From Flavobacteriales bacterium UBA7325 (GTDB lineage: Bacteria; Bacteroidota; Bacteroidia; Flavobacteriales_D; Crocinitomicaceae): 20,669 nucleotides of DNA. A program made the translations under genes and the position numbers. Within the stretch, counting starts at the first letter, position 1, and every line of letters starts with the position of its first letter. Shown piece after piece: positions 15,033-20,669 of this stretch. The DNA is taken from the NCBI GenBank assembly GCA_002471375.1, contig DKPV01000098.1, positions 1 through 20,669 of the forward strand. Reading direction: 5' to 3'. The notes below the pieces were generated by a model, which was not told where the DNA came from, did no database searches, and worked only from the letters and a program-made list of their open reading frames with translations.

Positions 15033-16418
15033 ATGTTAAAAGTTACCTCCCCATACGACCAAAGTATTATTAGAGAAATTCCCGTTCAATCGAAATCAGA
15101 TGTTGAGAAAGCGATTGCAGTTGCCTATAACTTATTTGAGGATCAATCAACTTGGATTCCGGCATACAAGAGAGTTGAAATTCTTGAGAGAGTTGTGGCC
15201 ATCATGAAAGACAAGATTGATGAATTGACTACAACTGCGGCTAAGGAGGGAGGTAAGCCATACATGGACTCTAGAGTAGAAGTGGATAGAGCTATTAATG
15301 GAGTTAAAATCGCAGCTGAGAGTATTGCTCAAATGAAGGGTGAGCAAATCCCAATGGGCTTGACGAAATCATCTGAACAACGCGTTGCATTCACCTCTAG
15401 AGAACCTATCGGTGTTGTTGCCTCAATTAGCGCCTTTAACCACCCACTTAACCTTACGATACATCAAACCGTAACGGCGATCGCTTCAGGCTGCCCAGTA
15501 ATTATCAAACCGGCTTCAGTTACGCCACTATCCTGTTTGTTATTTATGGAAATTTTAAGAGAAGCGGGTCTTCCAACTGGTTGGTGTCAGGCAGTTGTTT
15601 GTGGTCACGAAGCTGCTGAGTTACTAGTTGAGGATAAACGTATAAATTATTTATCGTTCATTGGTTCAGCGCATGTTGGCTGGAAGATGAGGTCCAAATT
15701 GGCGGCAGGAACACGTTGTGCTTTAGAGCATGGCGGTGTGGCTCCGGTTATCGTTGATAAGCAAGCAAAAGTAGAAGAAATGTTACCTGCATTGGTGAAG
15801 GGAGGATTCTATCATGCTGGTCAGGTTTGTGTCTCTGTACAGCGCGTCTTTGTTCATGAAAAAATAGTTGACGAGGTGGCTAATGGTATGGCTGATTTAG
15901 CATCGAAGTTGATCGTAGGAGATCAAATGGATGAAGGAACAGAGGTTGGACCGATGATACTTCCAAAAGAAGTTGATAGAGTTGAATCATGGGTTAACGA
16001 AGCAGTTTTTGGGGGCGCTAAAGTGCTTTGCGGCGGCAATAGAATTTCTGATACTTGTTATCAGCCAACGGTGTTATTGAACCCTTCAATGAATGCAAAG
16101 GTATCGACGATGGAAGTCTTTGGACCTGTAGTTTGTATCTATTCGTACTCCGATATAGATGAGGCGATAAAGCGCGCAAATAACTTGGATATGCACTTTC
16201 AGGCGTCTGTCTTTACTGAGAATCTAGATGTGGCATTACATTGTGTAAAGAACCTCAATGCTGCCGCGGTTATGGTGAATGATCACACTGCTTTTCGTGT
16301 GGATTGGATGCCTTTCGGAGGTAGAGATTCATCCGGAATTGGTGTCGGAGGAATTCAATATTCGATGCAAGAAATGACGCGTGAAAAACTAATGGTGATT
16401 AAGAGTTCAGTGCTCTAG
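15033..16418 (+). CDS. Aldehyde dehydrogenase (NAD(P)-dependent, ALDH superfamily)
   Basis: Oxidises an aldehyde to the acid. Protein of 461 residues from ATG 15033 (TTG 15027 would add two). Family residues are all visible: Asn136 in FNHPLN, Lys159 in IIKPAS, the FIGSAHVGW cofactor-binding turn (209-217), the general base Glu232 in LEHGGVAP, and the nucleophile Cys266 in GQVCVSVQR. The EHGG instead of the usual ELGG and the GGVAPVIV context resemble the lactaldehyde/phosphonoacetaldehyde dehydrogenase branch, but I cannot name the substrate. It is divergent from the cytosine deaminase and followed 18 bases on by a fragment gene. Expression may be controlled by the leader described separately. 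Confidence 0.93.
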   Translation: MLKVTSPYDQSIIREIPVQSKSDVEKAIAVAYNLFEDQSTWIPAYKRVEILERVVAIMKDKIDELTTTAAKEGGKPYMDSRVEVDRAINGVKIAAESIAQMKGEQIPMGLTKSSEQRVAFTSREPIGVVASISAFNHPLNLTIHQTVTAIASGCPVIIKPASVTPLSCLLFMEILREAGLPTGWCQAVVCGHEAAELLVEDKRINYLSFIGSAHVGWKMRSKLAAGTRCALEHGGVAPVIVDKQAKVEEMLPALVKGGFYHAGQVCVSVQRVFVHEKIVDEVANGMADLASKLIVGDQMDEGTEVGPMILPKEVDRVESWVNEAVFGGAKVLCGGNRISDTCYQPTVLLNPSMNAKVSTMEVFGPVVCIYSYSDIDEAIKRANNLDMHFQASVFTENLDVALHCVKNLNAAAVMVNDHTAFRVDWMPFGGRDSSGIGVGGIQYSMQEMTREKLMVIKSSVL

Positions 16419-16436
16419 GCAATAAACCCGAAAGAA

Positions 16437-16718
16437 ATGAAAGTAAGAGTGATTTTTGTTGTACTGTCATTATTGATTCTAGGAGGAATCGTAGCAATCT
16501 ATTTTGTTTGGTCAGCTGTTCTTTGGAGTCTAATTGTCATTGGACCAATTATTCTTGTTGGGTTTTATGACATGTTTCAAAAGAAGCATGCGATTAAAAG
16601 AAACTTTCCTGTAATTGGGAACTTTCGGTATATGTTGGAGAAGATTCGCCCTGAAATCATGCAGTATTTTGCAGCAATCAGAAAGACGCAAAGCGAACCA
16701 ATCCAAAGTAATTCGTAG
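16437..16718 (+). pseudogene. N-terminal fragment of an FMN-binding glutamate synthase family protein
   Basis: The 93 residues match, from start to about residue 79, the N-terminal membrane segment and linker of the large (roughly 500-residue) FMN-binding glutamate synthase family proteins: two hydrophobic helices (5-24 and 27-43), then the conserved GFYDMFQKKHAIKRNFPVIGNFRY and LEKIRPEIMQYF blocks. After that, about 14 unrelated-looking residues precede a TAG stop and the whole FMN/iron-sulfur catalytic domain is absent; no continuation was seen in other frames before the opposite-strand gene at 16722. It is either a deletion remnant or a small stand-alone membrane protein that reused this module. 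The frame has no internal defect, so decay, if any, is recent or the piece is kept. Confidence 0.65.
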
Positions 16719-16721
16719 GAA

Positions 16722-16913
16722 TTATTTCTTAGAAGGGCCACCATGGACCCAATAAGTGCGATTATTCCCAATATGCCAGCGATCAAGATCATGTTGATCG
16801 GTATAAAGAAAGAAGGTGAACATCACCGATAGCGCACCAATTATGTGGATTATTATGCGCCAGATTTTACGCAACTCAAAATGAAAAGGGAGCATGATGT
16901 AGAATAAACCCAT
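16722..16913 (-). CDS. Small two-helix membrane protein, start uncertain
   Basis: Unrecognised membrane protein. From ATG 16913 it has 63 residues, with one clear helix (IIIHIIGALSVMFTFFLY) and a C-terminal polar tail DLDRWHIGNNRTYWVHGGPSKK, which looks conserved-type (aromatics, HGG) rather than random. Upstream of that ATG the frame stays open to a TAA at 16971-16973 and encodes RPFAIIFTIFFCLGMGLFYI, a second helix spanning the ATG, so the real start is likely upstream at a non-standard codon, for example ATC at 16965-16967. That would place it 10 bases after the stop of the repeat protein gene, as in an operon. Its stop is 3 bases from the stop of the opposing fragment gene. Confidence 0.6.
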   Translation of the reverse strand: MGLFYIMLPFHFELRKIWRIIIHIIGALSVMFTFFLYTDQHDLDRWHIGNNRTYWVHGGPSKK

Positions 16914-16977
16914 CCCAAGACAAAAGAATATCGTGAAAATAATCGCGAAAGGCCTGACAGGGTTGATGTTTTACCCG

Positions 16978-18444
16978 TTATTTTCTAATTATTCTAACAC
17001 GTTGAATGCTCTGATCAGCGCGAACCTCAAGTAAGTATACCCCCGAACTTAGGTCATAAAGATCTATTTGTGATTCAACGATACTAACCTGCTTAACAAC
17101 CTGTCCTGAAGTATTTAGAACGCAAATAGCAAAAATCTCTTGAAATGCATCTAATCCGTTAATGGTGATCAGGCCATTAGATGGGTTTGGATAGATGCTC
17201 AGTACATTCATCCCATACTCGCTAATTCCTGTGTAGTTTACTGTTAAATCTATTGTTATGATGCTATCACAACCGGCAGCATTGGCTATTGTATCCATAT
17301 AGGTTCCTGTAGCAGTGTAAACTGCTCCACCTGGTGCAGTGTAACTATCTAAAACGCTTTCAATAATTGTTGATGATGTAGAATTAGAAATCGTTAAGTC
17401 AACAACAATTACACTATCACATCCTGCTGCATTCTGAAAGATTGAACTGTAAATGCCTGACGTAGTATAGACATTACTATCAGGAGCAGTATAGCTGTCA
17501 CAAACTGATTCAACAAGCGTATCAGAGGTAGTGGCATTAATGATTAAATCAATTGTGATCACACTATCACACCCTGCTGCATTTGGAATAATTGCAGTGT
17601 ATTGACCAGAAGTTGTGTAGACGGCTGAATCTGGAGCAACATAACTGTCGCAAGTCGTTTCGCTGATTGTAGAAGATGATGCGTTAACGCTCAAGTCAAT
17701 TGTAATGATACTATCGCAACCTGCAACATTTAGTATCGTATCTGCGTAAATTCCACTTGTGGTGTACGTTGCATTTCCACTTGGTGTGGTGTACGAAGAA
17801 CACACAGATGTGGCAATTGAATTAGAAGTATTACTACAAGCGGTATATACTTCTACATCATCGATGAGGAACCCGTCATTACCACCAGCAAGATAGTAAT
17901 TGTCATATTGCTGAAAACGGATGACATAGGCATTCGTAAATGATAAACCATGGACTGTATTGATACTGTCGAGACTCATATCAAAATGTGTATATACGAG
18001 ATCTGCGTAGCTAGTACCAGGTAAATCGAGAACTTTGACGAATGTAGCTCCACCATCATCAGAGATGAAAACTCCGTCTTCAATTTCGCTTTCATCATTC
18101 CATTCACTCCACCAAAAACCAAAGCGTAAATTTGCGCCACCGGATAAATCGAGATGTAGATTACTTTGATTTAGATTATAGGCTCCACCTGTTGGGTAGT
18201 GCATTCCTAAAAAATAATTTCCAGTATGAGAATATGCGGTTTGCGCTGACCAAGTAAGTGTGCCGGTTTGGATGACTGTGTTCCCTCCAACAGCTAATGA
18301 ACTGAAAGTGGTCCAAGATGGCCCCAGAGATCCTGTTTCAAAACCATCTGAAAATGGAGCTGGACTGTACACTTGTGCATTGAAATTTTGTGCGGTAATT
18401 AGAATGAACGCACAAACTAATGTAAATAGTGATTTTTGATTCAT
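16978..18444 (-). CDS. Secreted repeat protein with T9SS type A sorting domain
   Basis: Protein of 488 residues from ATG 18444 (an ATG at 18474 would add ten residues before the signal peptide). Signal peptide 1-23; an N-terminal domain (about 31-200) beginning DGFETGSLGPSW with LIDDVEVY at its end, the pattern of MAM/jelly-roll adhesion domains; four tandem repeats of about 50 residues (209-406); and a type A sorting domain (about 414-488, LSIYPNPSNGLITING to the basic end IRK). A surface protein or adhesin exported by the type IX system is likely. Three repeats carry a pair of cysteines (CDSY-type and GCDS); the last keeps only the second. No ligand-binding motif is recognised. A 66-base gap separates it from the gene upstream. 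Confidence 0.88.
   Translation of the reverse strand: MNQKSLFTLVCAFILITAQNFNAQVYSPAPFSDGFETGSLGPSWTTFSSLAVGGNTVIQTGTLTWSAQTAYSHTGNYFLGMHYPTGGAYNLNQSNLHLDLSGGANLRFGFWWSEWNDESEIEDGVFISDDGGATFVKVLDLPGTSYADLVYTHFDMSLDSINTVHGLSFTNAYVIRFQQYDNYYLAGGNDGFLIDDVEVYTACSNTSNSIATSVCSSYTTPSGNATYTTSGIYADTILNVAGCDSIITIDLSVNASSSTISETTCDSYVAPDSAVYTTSGQYTAIIPNAAGCDSVITIDLIINATTSDTLVESVCDSYTAPDSNVYTTSGIYSSIFQNAAGCDSVIVVDLTISNSTSSTIIESVLDSYTAPGGAVYTATGTYMDTIANAAGCDSIITIDLTVNYTGISEYGMNVLSIYPNPSNGLITINGLDAFQEIFAICVLNTSGQVVKQVSIVESQIDLYDLSSGVYLLEVRADQSIQRVRIIRK
17227..17820 (-). repeat. Four in-frame tandem repeats of about 150 bp
   Basis: Four units of 48-50 codons (17671-17820, 17521-17670, 17371-17520, 17227-17370 in protein order) each encode (S/T)I..S.C.SY..P...VYTTSG.Y...I.NAAGCDSIITIDL.VN. 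DNA identity is partial, so the repeats have diverged. The cysteine at position 7 of each unit is Leu in the fourth. Confidence 0.85.
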
Positions 18445-18510
18445 AGTAGAGTGAGTTAGTGTTAAGTGTAACAAAATAGCGATTTAATTTAACATCTCTG
18501 CTCATTGGCA

Positions 18511-18792
18511 CTAATACTCACTCGCATCTCCACATGGATTCTTCTGGCGATCGATTCCACATCGGTCCGTGACCGGATAATTTTGGGCTCTCTTATATAC
18601 ATTTACCGAATGGAGAATGCTCGAAATTTGCCTGGAAGTATAAGATTGTCCATGGGTATTCGTAAATCCATGAGCGTTTAGTTTACTTGAAATAGTATCG
18701 GCTGCCCATCCGCTATAATCAAGACCTAGCAGATGTTTCATGAGCCTACGTTCAATGCCCAAGTTGTACTCTAGCCGATTATTTCTGACCAT
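18511..18792 (-). CDS. Small protein resembling a serine-recombinase DNA-binding domain
   Basis: Unnamed protein of 93 residues (or 76 from a second ATG at 18741). The core DTISSKLNAHGFTNTHGQSY followed by TSRQISSILHSVNVYKR follows the helical pattern of the recombinase domain of large serine recombinases (I..xLN..G..T..G..W/Y....V..IL), but there is no catalytic resolvase domain nearby. The C-terminal tail has two cysteines (DRCGIDRQKNPC). It may be a free-standing DNA-binding protein or an orphaned piece; the pattern match is by eye. Its ATG lies 22 bases inside the end of the upstream GNAT gene, so the two are probably cotranscribed. Confidence 0.55.
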   Translation of the reverse strand: MVRNNRLEYNLGIERRLMKHLLGLDYSGWAADTISSKLNAHGFTNTHGQSYTSRQISSILHSVNVYKRAQNYPVTDRCGIDRQKNPCGDASEY

Positions 18793-19046
18793 TTAGTGTG
18801 TCTTTGTGCAACAACCCGAATATATGAACAAATTGCTTCAGCCTCAAATCCTTCATTGGTGAGCATCTCGAAGGTTTTCTCTACCAATTCATGGCCAACT
18901 CCAGTTCCTCTTGCTTCGGGAGGAACATATGAATAAGTTAGCATCATCTTTTTACCTTCAAGAACATAGTTTATGTATGCTTGATTTCCGTTTTCAAGGT
19001 GAAGTGTATATTGATGCTCTTCACGATTATGGGTTAGTATATTCAT
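18771..19046 (-). CDS. Small GNAT-like N-acetyltransferase (CG type)
   Basis: Protein of 91 residues of the compact N-acetyltransferase family (Acetyltransf_CG, YjdJ-like). It has YTLHLENGNQAYINYVLEG then a strand MLTYSYVPPEARGTGVGHELVEK with the acetyl-CoA loop RGTGVG (about 47-52), and ICSYIRVVAQRH (about 73-84), the Cys- and His-containing helix that gives this small family its name. Substrate unknown; some relatives act on small metabolites or protein lysines. The start ATG overlaps the stop of the upstream thioredoxin-like gene (ATGA, 19043-19046), so translation is likely coupled. Confidence 0.85.
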   Translation of the reverse strand: MNILTHNREEHQYTLHLENGNQAYINYVLEGKKMMLTYSYVPPEARGTGVGHELVEKTFEMLTNEGFEAEAICSYIRVVAQRHTKWSEIIG

Positions 19047-19816
19047 TGCAAAACAATTTTTTTTACGACTGGGCCTGATTCGGTCATTACCTGAACGAAA
19101 TAGACTCCCGCAGGAAGGTTTGAAATATCGACTTGTTCTGTATCGACTGAAATTATTCTTTGCTGACCGGTAGTACCAGTAATGGCAATAGAACTAATGG
19201 TTTCAAAGTTCTGAAGAACGATTTGCTGATTGGTATAATCGACATGCACTGTTCCACTGATTTCGAGTTCATCTTCAACGCTCAATTCGCCAGCGCAATC
19301 ATCAGCGGCTTGAAACAAGTCCGCTACGGTATGATAAGTAAACATTAACTCGGTTGTTTTATCCGGACAAATCTTGTAAATCTGAGTGAAGTATACGAGA
19401 TCATAATCATCGAAAACCGAGCGATCTGTCCCTTCAGCGTTGATCATTGGAACCGAATTATTTGTCACCCAATCACCTGCAGTCCAACCACCTGTTCCAT
19501 TGAACTCATGGGAGCCGTTGTTTTCATCATATTCAATCATGAGAGTAATAATTTGATCTGTTCCGTTTGGACCATAACTTTCATTTAGACTGTCAAGTCG
19601 TTCCGTTAGATGGTAGTTCCAGCAGGTAGGGCAATGACAAGCAAAAAACTCTACAATTACTGCTTTTCCCTGATTCAGGTAGTCATACAAATGATGCGTA
19701 TTCCCATTGATATCTGTTAGGTTAAAGTCTGGCGCGATCGATCCATTCGTAAGTTGTGCACTTCCTGTAAAGCCAACTCCAATTGAAAGGACTAGTAGGG
19801 CGAAAAATTTCTTCAT
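19043..19816 (-). CDS. Secreted thioredoxin-like protein with a C-terminal sorting-type domain
   Basis: Protein of 257 residues. Signal peptide 1-20. A TlpA/peroxiredoxin-like thioredoxin domain follows from GSIAPDFNLTDINGNTHHLYDY (about 25-46), the usual start of this family. The redox motif is CHCPTC (C60, C62, C65), with C62-P-T-C65 as the probable active pair, and a further Cys at about 150. The C-terminal 70 residues (from about 185) are strand-rich and end GVYFVQVMTESGPVVKKIVLQ, as in T9SS sorting domains, though the usual NP motif at the domain start is missing. A secreted disulfide exchange protein is plausible. It is followed by overlapping GNAT and recombinase-like genes. Confidence 0.83.
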   Translation of the reverse strand: MKKFFALLVLSIGVGFTGSAQLTNGSIAPDFNLTDINGNTHHLYDYLNQGKAVIVEFFACHCPTCWNYHLTERLDSLNESYGPNGTDQIITLMIEYDENNGSHEFNGTGGWTAGDWVTNNSVPMINAEGTDRSVFDDYDLVYFTQIYKICPDKTTELMFTYHTVADLFQAADDCAGELSVEDELEISGTVHVDYTNQQIVLQNFETISSIAITGTTGQQRIISVDTEQVDISNLPAGVYFVQVMTESGPVVKKIVLQ

Positions 19817-19920
19817 AAAATTTGAATCTTGGTACTTAAATGGGGTTCTACTGGAGAGTTGGACGTGATCAGCGTCACAGCATTACACTTTATCTAGAAT
19901 CATCTCTTGCTCAACGCTAT
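19817..19920. other. Intergenic region upstream of the thioredoxin-like gene
   Basis: About 100 bases that should hold the promoter of the minus-strand thioredoxin-like gene. I could not identify a convincing sigma-factor box. A plus-strand open frame crosses it (19840-20022), but it has no family resemblance and overlaps the next gene antisense, so it is treated as chance. Confidence 0.4.
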
Positions 19921-20205
19921 TTAAATGGAAATCGTATTCATTTCAATGTAAAATTGACTCTCGAATTGACCTTCCGAATTATGAAGATTTATCACGTTTC
20001 CAAACTTATTCTTGGTGATTAACCCGAAGGCATAGGGATGCTTTTTACTCCAATATGAATCAAAAAATATTGTGTCGTTTTGTATGCTGTAAGTTTCTTT
20101 GATAAAGCTGTTAGTTAGACAATTTGCTTCTTCTATGAAGGTCTGATTTTCATTTAAGGTAAGCTCAACATAGCAAATTCCATTTTCTCTACCCGCAACG
20201 AGCAC
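19921..20205 (-). CDS. Unrecognised protein with possible N-terminal membrane segment
   Basis: Not recognised. From the GTG at 20205 it encodes 94 residues rich in Asn, Phe, Tyr and Ile, with strand-like alternation (ICYVELTLNENQTFIEE, KETYSIQNDTIFFDSYW, NKFGNVINLHN). The frame is open further upstream to 20276 and adds a hydrophobic stretch (ALSAIIYFVANYNYFFGS), suggesting that the actual N-terminus lies upstream. The nearest ATG (20265-20267) reaches this frame only with one more G in the GGGG run that follows it. It lies directly after the gene at 20270, so they may form an operon. It has two cysteines. Confidence 0.55.
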   Translation of the reverse strand: MLVAGRENGICYVELTLNENQTFIEEANCLTNSFIKETYSIQNDTIFFDSYWSKKHPYAFGLITKNKFGNVINLHNSEGQFESQFYIEMNTISI

Positions 20206-20269
20206 CGTGGAACCAAAAAAGTAGTTGTAGTTGGCAACAAAATATATAATAGCGCTTAATGCCCCATTT

Positions 20270-20669
20270 TTACTGTTTATTTAATACTTCAAAAACTTTT
20301 TGTATATCTTCTAACAGTGTGCCGTTCTGGAAACTGGTTTCGATGCCATATAGATCTACAAAAAATCCACCAACATCATCTGCCGGCATATGCACAAATA
20401 CTGCCGGCATATAAAATATGTTATCAGTTATATGTACCTGTATACATATCTTACCTGTATATTGACTAATATAGTAACTCAAAATTTCTATGCTATATAA
20501 TCCATTTAACTCATCATTGTACTTAGATTCAATATCCAATATAAACGGTTGGTCTAATGGACTTTGTTGCTCTACTTTATATAGCAATGAATCAATAAAA
20601 CTCCTATCAGTAACAGCATCTTCGCGATGTGGAACTTCTTGTGCTAATGGATTATCGCCATATTCCGGA
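20270..20669 (-). CDS. Unrecognised protein, partial at the right edge
   Basis: The frame is open from the window edge to the TAA at 20270-20272; the 5' end is missing and complete codons start at 20668. The 132 or so visible residues (from PEYGDNPLAQEVPHREDAV) are acidic and Ile/Tyr/Phe-rich: YSIEILSYYISQYTGK, ICIQVHITDNIFYMPAVFVH, and a C-terminal GTLLEDIQKVFEVLNKQ helix. No domain is recognised. Base use is noticeably more AT-rich than in the flanking genes, and several synonymous choices (ATA, TTA) differ from the rest of the window, which fits an accessory gene. Confidence 0.6.
   Translation of the reverse strand, partial: PEYGDNPLAQEVPHREDAVTDRSFIDSLLYKVEQQSPLDQPFILDIESKYNDELNGLYSIEILSYYISQYTGKICIQVHITDNIFYMPAVFVHMPADDVGGFFVDLYGIETSFQNGTLLEDIQKVFEVLNKQ

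Noticed and set aside
19840..20022. Plus-strand open frame of 60 codons, partly antisense to the gene at 19921
   Set aside because: No domain resemblance, low-quality start and antisense overlap; the minus-strand frame is better supported.
1..20669. tRNA, rRNA, CRISPR or insertion sequence
   Set aside because: No cloverleaf, rRNA segment, regularly spaced repeat or transposase was seen. The only tandem repeat is inside the coding region at 17227-17820.

Overview
The window is chromosomal DNA of a Bacteroidota bacterium, most likely Flavobacteriales. The evidence is a PorP/SprF-family type IX secretion protein, three secreted proteins with C-terminal T9SS-type sorting domains, families I know mainly from this phylum (DUF4837, DUF6122), and gene starts that mostly lack Shine-Dalgarno sequences. 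No rRNA, tRNA, CRISPR array or recognisable insertion sequence was found. The naming of domains is from memory of the families, not from a search.

Region 1 (1-6402, all + strand) is a tightly packed run: the 3' part of gatA, a LysM lytic transglycosylase (4-base overlap), a probable terminator, a DUF4837 lipoprotein, a family 2 and a family 9 glycosyltransferase (LPS-core type, overlapping genes), a UbiA-like membrane protein and a DUF6122 membrane protein. The common theme is the cell envelope.

Region 2 (6600-10680) holds radA on the minus strand, a membrane-anchored HExxH zincin-like protein on the plus strand, then on the minus strand a small basic exported protein, a GNAT acetyltransferase and a 407-residue exported protein of unknown function. 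A near-perfect intrinsic terminator of the last gene lies inside the 5' coding part of the GNAT gene.

Region 3 (10861-14295) has a secreted cyanophycinase-like (S51) protein with a sorting domain, a PqiA-family membrane protein and a PorP/SprF protein.

Region 4 (14306-16967) has a yeast-type (Fcy1-like) cytosine deaminase divergent from an aldehyde dehydrogenase. The roughly 295 bases between them hold a nested inverted repeat, two tiny overlapping leader ORFs with unusually strong SD-like sequences, and a hairpin. These are followed by an isolated N-terminal piece of an FMN-binding glutamate synthase family protein and a small two-helix membrane protein.

Region 5 (16978-20669, all minus) holds a sorting-domain protein with four 50-residue repeats, a small recombinase-domain-like protein, a small CG-type GNAT, a thioredoxin-like sorting-domain protein, and two unrecognised genes at the edge in more AT-rich DNA.

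I found no clearly new multi-gene system. The best leads are regulatory or gene-structure oddities: the terminator embedded in a coding region, the two-ORF leader before the aldehyde dehydrogenase, the truncated glutamate synthase relative, and three reading frames whose hydrophobic N-termini extend upstream of any ATG/GTG/TTG start.
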